A DNA stretch of 38,556 bases from an uncultured Bacilli bacterium. Lineage in GTDB: Bacteria > Bacillota_I > Bacilli_A > RFN20 > CAG-449. Shown here piece after piece: positions 1-8,751 of the stretch; position 1 is the first letter of the stretch; each line of letters begins with the position of its first letter. Where the stretch lies: the NCBI GenBank assembly GCA_947591215.1, contig CANQCZ010000014.1, positions 1 through 38,556 of the forward strand. The letters run 5' to 3'. A program made the position numbers and the translations under genes. A model generated the notes under the pieces. It ran no database searches, was not told where the DNA came from, and saw nothing but the letters and a program-made list of their open reading frames with translations.

Positions 1-169
1 ATTGCTTTTATTATATAGTTTCCTTTTTTTTACTTTATTTCTCCGAAATTTTTCGAGGTAATTTTCAAAAGACGGGAAGAAAGTGGAAAAGGGAATAAAT
101 TGAAAGAAAATAATAAATTTGATAAAATAAAAATGTCCTTAAAGAACACCAAAAAAGCATAATGAAAAG

Positions 170-206
170 AAAGTGTCGAAAAGTTCAATTGAAATTGCAA
201 CACTTT
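170..206. repeat. Imperfect dyad, probable terminal region of a decayed IS30-family element
   Basis: AAAGTGT(170-176)...TTCAATTGAA palindrome (184-193)...ACACTTT(200-206), about 50 bp beyond the stop codon of the transposase remnant on the minus strand. Confidence 0.4.
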
Positions 207-253
207 GGAAGAGATTAAGCTATTAGATGTTCAAGAGGATAAACACTCATGGT

Positions 254-489
254 TTAATGGTTGGCAATGAGTGTTGGTTTCAACAGAACTTCATCTTTTG
301 GAATGAGATGAATGTTCAATTTGTTTAATAAGTCTTTACAAAACGTATTGGCAAAGACGGCATAGGGAGTAGAAAACTCTAAGCTCGAGGCGTAGAATTG
401 ATATGTGAGAAGATCAAATCTACGTCTTTTTGAGTTAAAGAATCAAAAGATTTTCCTTTAGGTAAAATGTAACGAATAAATTCGTGATT
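254..489 (-). pseudogene. IS30-family transposase, C-terminal remnant (frameshifted)
   Basis: Minus-strand reading gives NHEFIRYILPKGKSFDSLTQKDVDLIFSHINSTPRA, a stop, then in another frame SLEFSTPYAVFANTFCKDLLNKLNIHLIPKDEVLLKPTLIANH*. The first part matches the IS30 C-terminal pattern (IRRFLPKGT.F..LTQ.D.D.....N..PR). Stop TAA at 254-256; a further in-frame stop lies at 490-492. Confidence 0.7.
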
Positions 490-822
490 TTAGAAAAGAA
501 GGTAAGCGGAAAGTAGTAATGCTTGAAACCTCCTTAAATTAGGAAACGGAGTTAGTGATGGGCGACAATCACTTATTCCATTTAAAAGGTAAAATTGATA
601 CAGAACGAGTTGAATTTCATTTAGAACGTTTACAAAGTTATACGGAACGATTTGTATGTATAATTTGCTACGTTAAAAGAACTATATTGGCACAATGTGT
701 CAGTCTGTTTTTTTGCTGAGTTTGATATCAAACTTTAGGTGTTGGAAGGATATTCTAGTTTATGAAAAAAGTGGCAAATTAAATATAAAAGCATCAAAAA
801 TTGCCTCATAGTCTATCGATTA

Positions 823-853
823 TTCTCGCAAAATATACTATAATTTGTGAGAA
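823..853. promoter_or_regulatory. Inverted repeat over the fic promoter (candidate operator)
   Basis: TTCTCGCAAA(823-832)-spacer with TATACT/TATAAT-TTTGTGAGAA(844-853); arms complementary except one position. Confidence 0.5.
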
Positions 854-872
854 TACGAAAGGGAGTGTGAGA

Positions 873-1919
873 ATGAGATACTTTGATTATTCAAAACTTA
901 AAGACAGGAAATGGCCTAAGGAAGTAGTTAATTACGTAGGATTGATTCACGAATATAAAGGTAGACAGCAACTTTATTTAAAGCAAAAGCCAGAAGAACT
1001 TAGCAAATTGGTGGAACTAGCCAAAAGACAATCCACTGAAGCTAGTAATGATATTGAAGGCATTAGAACTACGAATTCTAGACTACTTCAGTTGATGAAC
1101 GATAAGATCACTCCTAAAAATCTTAATGAAAAAGAGATACTTGGATATAGATATGCACTTAACTTGGTTCATGAATCCTTTGAATATATTCCAATTAGAA
1201 GTAACTATATACTTCAAATTCATAAGGAAATGTATCGTTTTATGGATGTGACTTTTGGTGGTAACTTCAAAGATACCCCAAATGAAATAGTTGCCATACA
1301 TGAAGATAGTGTCAAAGAAGTTATATTTAAACCATTAGAGCCGTTTGAAACTCCGACCGCTATTGAAAGTTTGTGTGAAGAATACAATAAAGCGATAGGG
1401 GAATATGGAATTGATCCACTATTGGTAATACCGATTTTTATCCATGATTTTTTATGCATCCATCCATTCAACGACGGAAACGGAAGAATGTCTAGATTAC
1501 TTACCACATTACTTCTTTATAAATCGGGATTTGTGGTTGGCAAATACATTTCCTTAGAGAAGAAAATCCAAATCACTAAACCAGAATATTATGAAGCTTT
1601 AAGCGAAAGTTCAAAGGGATGGTATGAAGAAAACAACGATGATACTGCTTTCGTCAAATATTTACTTGGCACTATTTTAGCCGCTTACCGCGATTTTGAG
1701 GATAGAGTGAATGTCGTTTCTAAGAAACTATCTGCACTTGAAATGGTGAAAAATGCTGTTAGTCAGAAGATTGGTAAATTCACTAAGAGCGACATCATGG
1801 AATATTGTCCAGAGATAGGGTCTAGTTCAGTCGAATCATCCTTAAAACAACTATGCAAAGAAGGAATAATTGAAAAACGTGGTGGCGGACGTTCAACTTA
1901 CTACGTGAAAATAAAATAA
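873..1919 (+). CDS. Fic family protein (predicted AMP-transferase) with C-terminal winged-helix domain
   Basis: Fic core HPFNDGNGRMSR; N-terminal class II-type inhibitory motif SNDIEG ((S/T)xxxE(G/N)); C-terminal FTKSDIMEYCPEIGSSSVESSLKQLCKEGIIEKRGGGRSTYY. Start at ATG 873 preferred over 801 because it has an upstream aaaggga SD. Confidence 0.9.
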   Translation: MRYFDYSKLKDRKWPKEVVNYVGLIHEYKGRQQLYLKQKPEELSKLVELAKRQSTEASNDIEGIRTTNSRLLQLMNDKITPKNLNEKEILGYRYALNLVHESFEYIPIRSNYILQIHKEMYRFMDVTFGGNFKDTPNEIVAIHEDSVKEVIFKPLEPFETPTAIESLCEEYNKAIGEYGIDPLLVIPIFIHDFLCIHPFNDGNGRMSRLLTTLLLYKSGFVVGKYISLEKKIQITKPEYYEALSESSKGWYEENNDDTAFVKYLLGTILAAYRDFEDRVNVVSKKLSALEMVKNAVSQKIGKFTKSDIMEYCPEIGSSSVESSLKQLCKEGIIEKRGGGRSTYYVKIK

Positions 1920-2178
1920 ACTCACATTAATTTCGTGTTTTGGGAGAATGAAATCCTTTTTGGGAGATTAACTGACCAAATTATTTTGTTATAGAATGAG
2001 TGATATTAATAATAATACTATTTTGAGATGTTAAAATTACAAAATTGATTTTAAAATTCTCGTTTTTAGCGTCAATAATTTTTACATGTCCTAAAAAAAG
2101 GACATTATCGTTGCTATACTTATTCTAGGAAAATGTTAAAGTTTTATTACTTATGGTATAAATAAAGTTGGTGAAAAT

Positions 2179-3158
2179 ATGATTCCAAATAAAAAAAGTT
2201 CAATTTTGTTGGTACTCAAAGTATTAGAAGAATATACTGATGAATAACATGCCGAAATTGCCAACAAAATCGAAACTTTATATGGTATCGAAATTGAAAT
2301 AAAAAGTATCGGCTTTTCTTTACAACTATTAGAAGAATTGGATTACGATATTGCAAAAAAATCTAAGGGTGGTTTTGCCCTTTTATCTAGAACATTTGAT
2401 GAAACTGAAGCAACTTTTTTGATTGATGCTGTATTTTCAAGTAAAAGCATCGATGGCCGAAAGGCTAAAAAGCTAAGTGATTCCAAATTTAAATGTTTTA
2501 GTATATATAAAAAAAAGATTTTTCATATATTTATAAATCAGCAGAAATAAATAGAACAGATAATAAAGAAGTTTTTTATAATATTAGTGTCATTCAGGAA
2601 GCTATTAAACAAGATAAGAAAATTAGTTTTCAATATCTGACATATGAAATAAAGGTAATAAAATATTTAGAAAAGATGGTTTTCGATATGTTGTTTCACC
2701 ATATTTTTTAATAAATAATTTTGGCAGATACTATCTTTTATGCAGCTACAATGAAAAGTATCGCCCATTGCAAACATTTAGAATAAGATTATATGGACAA
2801 TATTGAAATTAAAAGCGACTGTGACATCATAAAATTAAACAACTTAAAGGATTCAGAAAAAGATTTTTCAATAACTAAATACATTAATGAATACATTTAT
2901 CTTTTTACCGGAAAAATTATAGAAGCAACGCTTGAATTAAATAGTTCTGATTGCATTCAGTTTATTAAAGATTGGTTTGGTGAAAATGTTGATCTCATTG
3001 AAACAAATGATAAAATCTTTGCACAAGTAAAATGTAATGAAACTGCACTTTTTTATTGGGTAATGCAATATGCAGATTGTGTTAAAGTTATAAAACCAAA
3101 GTCGTTTGTTGCAAGAGTTAAAAATGGGTTAAGAGATGCCTTAGCTAAATATGAATGA
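2179..3158 (+). pseudogene. WYL-domain transcriptional regulator, broken by stops/frameshifts
   Basis: MIPNKKSSILLVLKVLEEYTDE*HAEIANKIETLYGIEIEIKSIGFSLQLLEELDYDIAKKSKGGFALLSRTFDETEATFLIDAVFSSKSIDGRKAKKL reads through an in-frame TAA. The C-terminal WCX-like part survives as ORF 2793-3158 (LYLFTGKIIEATLE...ALFYWVMQYADCVKVIKPKSFVARVKNGLRDALAKYE pattern). Confidence 0.8.
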
Positions 3159-3405
3159 GTGTAAAAACAAGTAGTACAAATTATATTTGTTAAAACAATT
3201 AAAGAAGACAATTACAAGAAGAATGTGCCAACATTTTCATCAATTGGAACGACAAAAAAATGCTTTTGGAAAAAGAGGGGATTTATCCATGAGGTAACCA
3301 CTCATCAGACGATACGGATAATAGCCACTGATTGGATAATCGTAGAAATGTATTATATTTAAGCACGATGAATTTTGCTTGTCATAAATTAAAGGAGAAA
3401 AAATC

Positions 3406-3725
3406 ATGACTGAAGCTATGAAAAAAACTTATTTACATATGCGAAAAAAGAATTGGCGCAGGATGCTTTTTTATGTTGTTTGTTTAACAACTATGTCGAT
3501 GATACAATAGGTCCAGTTGTATATGCGTTTTTGCAAGAATTTTGTGGATTAGAAGATAATGAAAAAATCACAAATTTGGTTTCTATTACTCAATGATACA
3601 AAATTGACATAACCATTTGGTTTGAAACAGATAAAGCTAAATATGGGCTTTTGGAAAAATATAATAACCGTACTGAATCCGAAAAAGAACGTAAGTTATT
3701 TAAAATTTATTACAAGACAGGATAG
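3406..3725 (+). pseudogene. Decayed PD-(D/E)XK nuclease-superfamily-like gene
   Basis: Out-of-frame segments FTYAKKELAQDAFLCCLFNNYVDD...VVYAFLQEFCGLEDNEKITNLVSITQ* and YKIDITIWFETDKAKYGLLEKYNNRTESEKERKLFKIYYKTG*. The opening resembles the 'YATKELSQDAFI.WL' start of PD-(D/E)XK family proteins. Recognised by eye only. Confidence 0.5.
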
Positions 3726-3804
3726 TATTTTATTTAAACATACTTGATTTTCTATTAAATTAAGAGTTTTAATTAATATAGATGAAAGAGGTAGGAGAAA
3801 GCAA

Positions 3805-4677
3805 ATGAATAATAAACTTAATAATAAGGTTAAAGAATTTTTAGCAAATACTGATGCAAAAGACGAAAAAGAAATGAATGAAAAATTGCAAGAATTTTTT
3901 CAAAAATACAATGCCGGTGAAATAAAATATGAAAATACAATATTGGATGATGCTTATGAACTATTAGAAAAAGCGGAAAATGCTAAATCTAAAACACAAG
4001 CTATAAAATATGCAAAAGAGGCATATGATATGTGTCATGATTGCTTTGATGCAGTACTATTTCTTTCACAATTAGAAAATAATCCTTTAAAAAGATGGAA
4101 ACTATTAGATGAAGGATTAAAATTTGAAAAAGACAAATTAGAAAAAGAAGGATATTTTAAAAATAATATTGGACGTTTTTATGGAATACTTGAAACTAGG
4201 CCATATATTAAGGGGTTATATGCAAAGGCAAATTACTTAATTTTAGATGGTAAAATAAAACAAGCACGCGATGTTTGTAAAGAAATTCTTAAATTAAATG
4301 AAAGTGATAACACGGGTGCTAGATATTTACTTATGGCAATATATGCGTATTTAGAAGAAGAAAATGATCTTCTTGAACTATACAAAAAATATTCTGAGGA
4401 GAACTTAGAAATGCTATTTCCATTATTTGTACTTTATTATAAGCAAGGAAATGATACGAAAGCTAAAGAGTTTTTAGATCGAATAAATAAAGCTAATCCT
4501 AATTTTATAAAATTCTTTAAAGGTACAATGAAAGAAAATAAATATGTTCCAGAAGGATATTATTCTAGAGGAGATTCGTCGGAAGTTAAAATGTATTTTA
4601 GACAATATGATTTTCTTGTTGATACTATGCCCACGATAGATTATTACATATTAGAAAATAGTAAAAAGAAAAAGTAG
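3805..4677 (+). CDS. ST7-like / TPR repeat protein
   Basis: NIGRFYGILETRPYIKGLYAKANYLILDGKIKQARDVCKEILKLNESDNTGARYLLMAIYAYLEEENDLLELYKKY matches the bacterial ST7/TPR pattern (ETRPYMRA..LA....G...EA...Y...L.LNP.DN.G.RY.L). Confidence 0.7.
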   Translation: MNNKLNNKVKEFLANTDAKDEKEMNEKLQEFFQKYNAGEIKYENTILDDAYELLEKAENAKSKTQAIKYAKEAYDMCHDCFDAVLFLSQLENNPLKRWKLLDEGLKFEKDKLEKEGYFKNNIGRFYGILETRPYIKGLYAKANYLILDGKIKQARDVCKEILKLNESDNTGARYLLMAIYAYLEEENDLLELYKKYSEENLEMLFPLFVLYYKQGNDTKAKEFLDRINKANPNFIKFFKGTMKENKYVPEGYYSRGDSSEVKMYFRQYDFLVDTMPTIDYYILENSKKKK

Positions 4678-5132
4678 TTACATTTTGGTCAATGCGAGGC
4701 CTTAAGTTTTCGTGGTTTTGGGTACTTGAAATCTTCGGTGCACCCGAATATTATAACAAACAGAATCTACGTAAATCTAAAATTGCAAATTTGAAGCAAT
4801 TTATGTTTTGTTTATTGGTGAAAAATCTATAGTGCAGATCAACAATATGTTTTTTCTTTATAAAACTAAGAGGTAGCATAATATTTTCTTGTTTTTAATT
4901 TTATATTTGACAGTTAAAGCAAAAAGAAACGATTAAAAGTGGCTAAATGAAGGCGATTTTATGCATTTTCAGTTAATACAAAAATGTTGTCCCGTTTTCA
5001 TTTTTTGGATAAAGAAATAATCTTTTAATACTAGAAAGACCATAAGTTTCACGATTTAAAGATAAGAAAGAAATAGATTGATACAAATGTGTCTATTTTT
5101 CTTATATAATGGGATGAAAGGAGATTAATTTT

Positions 5133-5933
5133 ATGATTTTAGATGAAAATTACACTTTATCCAATGGTATTAAAATTCCTAAAATTGGTTTAGGAGTATG
5201 GGAAATACCTAATAAGGAAGCTATAGAAGCAGTTAAATCGGCGCTTAATATTGGATATCGTCACATCGATACTGCTGAAGCCTACGGAAATGAAGAAGGT
5301 GTCGGTTTAGCTTTAAAGCAATCAAATTTAAATAGAGAAAAAGTGTTTATTACTTCTAAAATTCCGGCGGAAATTAAGGATTATCACTCAGCAAAAAAAA
5401 GTATCGATAATTCATTAAAACGTTTAGGAACTGATTATATTGATTTAATGCTGATTCATGCACCACAACCATGGCATTTGTTTGGACAGCCGAATCGATA
5501 TTTCAAAGAAAATGTTGAGGTTTACAAAGCTTTAGAAGAAGCGTATGAAGCAAAAAAAGTAAAAGCGATTGGAGTTTCTAATTTCCTAATTTGTGATTTG
5601 GAAAATATTTTTAAAAACTGCAAAATTAAACCAATGGTCAATCAAATTCTTACGCATGTCAATAATACGCCATTTGAACTCATCGAATTTTGTAAGAAAC
5701 ATGATATTGTCGTTGAAGCATATTCGCCGATTGCTCATGGTAATGCGCTTAATAGTGAAAAGATTAAAGCTATGGCTGAAAAATATAAAGTCAGTGTTGC
5801 ACAACTTTGCATCAAATATACTTTACAATTAGGACTTGTTTCATTGCCTAAAAGCGCTAATTACAATCATCAAAAACAAAATGCTGAGTTGGATTTTGAA
5901 ATTAGCGAAGAAGATATGAAATTATTGTTTTAA
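5133..5933 (+). CDS. Aldo/keto reductase
   Basis: LSNGIKIPKIGLGVWEI, GYRHIDTAEAYGNEEGVG, VFITSKIP, YIDLMLIHAP, KVKAIGVSNF, EAYSPIAHG; SD aaaggag upstream. Confidence 0.93.
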   Translation: MILDENYTLSNGIKIPKIGLGVWEIPNKEAIEAVKSALNIGYRHIDTAEAYGNEEGVGLALKQSNLNREKVFITSKIPAEIKDYHSAKKSIDNSLKRLGTDYIDLMLIHAPQPWHLFGQPNRYFKENVEVYKALEEAYEAKKVKAIGVSNFLICDLENIFKNCKIKPMVNQILTHVNNTPFELIEFCKKHDIVVEAYSPIAHGNALNSEKIKAMAEKYKVSVAQLCIKYTLQLGLVSLPKSANYNHQKQNAELDFEISEEDMKLLF

Positions 5934-5936
5934 GGA

Positions 5937-6740
5937 TTATTGCTTGCTAATCTTCTTACTTTTGTTGTTTTTTCTGATTAAGAAAATTATTAAGCAAGCA
6001 ATGGCAGCGATGATAATAAAAGGTGCACTATAAGCTAAGAAAGAGACAAAACCAAGCCCGAGGGATGCTAAATAATCCGGATAATCACCTAAAAAACTAG
6101 ATTGCTGACTATCGTATTGATAGTAGTCGATTGTCACTGTGGCATAATCAACTTGACCATTTAAGGAATCAAGTTCAGCATAAAGATATTTTAAATTTGA
6201 ATTAATATCATCAAGATGAGAAGTGATTTGAATGATATCGTTAATAGAAGGATTTTCTAATTCGGCTAACATCTTTTCATATGCGGCTTTAGAAGCTTCG
6301 TAAGTTTCAATGCTAGCCTGTATTTTGTTATAGGTGGAAGTAACGTCTTCGGTCGATATCGACTTATTAGTTATCCCTTCGTTTGAATCGATGGTGTTTA
6401 AAAAATCGTTTAACTTGTCGGTTGGAATTTTATAAACATATGTCGCGTAATAATTGCTTGAATCATTTGAACGTGAAATATAACCACCAAGTGTTATCAA
6501 ATTGGAATTTATCGATTTTATAGTTTCTTCGACATTAGAAGATCTAATAGTATATTGAACGTTATATATAACTTTTCGTGACGAATCAATGACCAATTGA
6601 TTGTCGGGTTCCAAGGCGCTTCCATTGCCACCTGTGTTCTCACCCTCATTTGGATGATATTCGGTCGAATTGCCGGAAGCACAAGATACAAGTGTGATAA
6701 AAGAGAGTAATATTGCAACAACAATTTTCAATTTTTTCAT
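5937..6740 (-). CDS. DUF4349-type lipoprotein
   Basis: Signal and lipobox MKKLKIVVAILLSFITLVSCASG; the pattern YTIRSSNVEETIKSINSNLITLGGYI..VYKIPTDKLNDFLNTI...DVTSTYNKIQASIETYEASKAAYEKML is DUF4349-like; C-terminal TM helix. Confidence 0.8.
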   Translation of the reverse strand: MKKLKIVVAILLSFITLVSCASGNSTEYHPNEGENTGGNGSALEPDNQLVIDSSRKVIYNVQYTIRSSNVEETIKSINSNLITLGGYISRSNDSSNYYATYVYKIPTDKLNDFLNTIDSNEGITNKSISTEDVTSTYNKIQASIETYEASKAAYEKMLAELENPSINDIIQITSHLDDINSNLKYLYAELDSLNGQVDYATVTIDYYQYDSQQSSFLGDYPDYLASLGLGFVSFLAYSAPFIIIAAIACLIIFLIRKNNKSKKISKQ

Positions 6741-6760
6741 AAGTTTTTACCTCCTATTAA

Positions 6761-7213
6761 TTAGTACATTATGATAGATGCAACGAAAAAAACCAGCGAT
6801 ATTGCCATTGAGTAAGGCGCAAAAATATTTTCTTTTTTGATAATTGTTAACGCTAAAATAAAACTTATAAGCGTTGTAAACAATCCTAAAGGAAATAAAC
6901 GATAAGTAATCAATGAAATACAAGCAAGAACAAAGGCGATAATATCTCTATATTTTTCGCGTTTTCTTTTTTTGTTAGATAATTCTTGTAATGTTTCATT
7001 ACTTACCATTGAGGAAGATTCTCGCCCGATAATGGTATCGGCGGAAACGTTTAAAACCTTACATAAAGTCTCTAATTTATCTAAAGTCGGTATAGTTTGG
7101 TCGGTTTCCCATAAGCTAATCGATTGCCTAGACACTTCGAGTAAATTAGCTAAATCTTCTTGTGACATATTGCTTTTCTTTCTCGCATTAGCGATATTTT
7201 GTCCAATGTTCAC
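6761..7213 (-). CDS. XRE-family HTH transcriptional regulator with C-terminal membrane segments
   Basis: IGQNIANARKKSNMSQEDLANLLEVSRQSISLWETDQTIPTLDKLETLCKVLNVSADTIIG; then three hydrophobic segments. GTG start at 7213 with upstream aggtg SD is preferred to the longer ORF reaching 7291. Confidence 0.85.
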   Translation of the reverse strand: MNIGQNIANARKKSNMSQEDLANLLEVSRQSISLWETDQTIPTLDKLETLCKVLNVSADTIIGRESSSMVSNETLQELSNKKRKREKYRDIIAFVLACISLITYRLFPLGLFTTLISFILALTIIKKENIFAPYSMAISLVFFVASIIMY

Positions 7214-7231
7214 TTTTATCACCTCATCGTT

Positions 7232-7275
7232 ATTATAGACTTTTGTCTCCTTGCAAAGTACCAATTGACAATTGG
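7232..7275 (-). promoter_or_regulatory. Promoter region of XRE gene with palindrome CCAATTGaCAATTGG
   Basis: Minus-strand TATAAT (7232-7237); 7-bp perfect inverted repeat CCAATTG-A-CAATTGG at 7261-7275. Confidence 0.5.
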
Positions 7276-7482
7276 AATTTTGTCTAGTCACGCTTGCAAA
7301 ACTATTGTATCTTAAAAAATTTATAATGTAAACTTTTGATAAATTAAAGAAAATATAATTAAACGTGATAGTAAAATTAGACGATTTTTGGATAATAAAG
7401 TTTTTATTTTTTTGTAAAATAAAAGCGTATATTCTTTTAAAATGAATATGATATAATTAAATATAGTATTGACGAGGTAACT

Positions 7483-8751
7483 ATGACTAAGCAACAAAGA
7501 AAGTATTTGATAAATATTGCTTTATTGATTGCTGTGACCGCTTTGGCACTTTTTTTTGTGTTAAAAGATGATCCGACCGCTATTTTTGAAGCGATTGCTA
7601 AAGCTGATTATCGTTATCTTATTTTAGCGGGAGCATTAATGCTCGTTAGTTTTGCAATCGACGGTTTAATTCTTACAATACTGGCGAGGTTATATAATCG
7701 CAAATATAAATATTACAAAGGTTTTTGTAATGGGATGATCGGAACTTTTTTTAACGGAATTACACCTTCGTCTAGCGGTGGACAATTTGTTCAAGCGTTT
7801 ACTTTTTCTAAGCAAGGAATAAAAATAACCAATGCAGCTTCGATTTTGTTTATGCAATTTATAGTTCATCAGATAGTTATAGTTTTATACGGCATTTTAA
7901 CTTTTGCTTTTAAATTTAGTGAAATGTCTGCAATTTCCGGTACTTTCAATTTGTTTGGTTTTGAATTTAACGTCATCGGACTATCAATTTTAGGTTTTGT
8001 TATTAATTCCTTAGTGATCGTCGGTCTTTTCTCTTTAGCGTTTTCAAAAAAAATTCATAAATTAATTGTCAATAGCGGAGTCAATCTTTTAGCCAAAATG
8101 AAAATAATAAAAGATCCTGAACAAAAAAGAATCGATATCAATACGAAAGTTGAAACATTTAGAATTGAATTTAAACGCTTATCGTCAAATATCAAAATTC
8201 TTTTGGTGGTAATCGCTTTAAAATTTGTGCAATTGACGATTCTTTATTCGATACCTTTTGTAATGGGCATGGCGCTTGAAATAAATATGACCCACAATTT
8301 ATTCGAAGGTATCTCCTTAGCTAGTTTCGTAAGCATGGTTACTTCTATGGTTCCAATTCCTGGTGCTTCAGGCGGTGCTGAATTAGTGTTTACCGTGATG
8401 TTCCGTCAATTCTTTGATGGCACTATTCCCACTGTCAATGCGGTTAACCTCTTGTGGCGTGGATTTACTTTCTATTTCGGTTTATTCTTGGGAGCGATAG
8501 TTTTCTTCTCGTATCACGAATCGCCCAAACAAGAAGCTTATCGTGCCAATACAAGAACAATGTTAGAACTTGAAATCATCAATCTAGCCGAATATCGAAA
8601 AAACAAAACTAATGAAAAAGAAGTTAAAATTGAACCAATCAGAGAAGATCAGATTGAAGATCATTTTAAAAAATTGAAAGAAGATCTCAAAGATCAATTA
8701 CATGAAAATGAATTGGCTGTTAAGCGTGAAGATGAGGAAAAGAAGAAATGA
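7483..8751 (+). CDS. Lysylphosphatidylglycerol synthase TM-domain (UPF0104) family membrane protein
   Basis: GTFFNGITPSSSGGQFVQAFTF, MTSMVPIPGASGGAELVFT, multiple TM helices; overlaps the next gene by 4 nt (ATGA). Confidence 0.85.
   Translation: MTKQQRKYLINIALLIAVTALALFFVLKDDPTAIFEAIAKADYRYLILAGALMLVSFAIDGLILTILARLYNRKYKYYKGFCNGMIGTFFNGITPSSSGGQFVQAFTFSKQGIKITNAASILFMQFIVHQIVIVLYGILTFAFKFSEMSAISGTFNLFGFEFNVIGLSILGFVINSLVIVGLFSLAFSKKIHKLIVNSGVNLLAKMKIIKDPEQKRIDINTKVETFRIEFKRLSSNIKILLVVIALKFVQLTILYSIPFVMGMALEINMTHNLFEGISLASFVSMVTSMVPIPGASGGAELVFTVMFRQFFDGTIPTVNAVNLLWRGFTFYFGLFLGAIVFFSYHESPKQEAYRANTRTMLELEIINLAEYRKNKTNEKEVKIEPIREDQIEDHFKKLKEDLKDQLHENELAVKREDEEKKK

Noticed and set aside
558-722. 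Short ORF MGDNHLFHLKGKIDTERVEFHLERLQSYTERFVCIICYVKRTILAQCVSLFFC
   Set aside because: No family recognised and it lies in decayed sequence; may be a gene fragment but cannot be supported.
1083-1507. Minus-strand ORFs (72 and 95 aa) inside fic
   Set aside because: Antisense to a strongly supported Fic coding region, no recognisable domain or SD.
1935-1975. Direct repeat TTTTGGGAGA downstream of fic
   Set aside because: Two short copies only; no dyad or clear function.
6972-7238. 88-aa plus-strand ORF antisense to the XRE gene
   Set aside because: Entirely antisense to a well-supported HTH gene.
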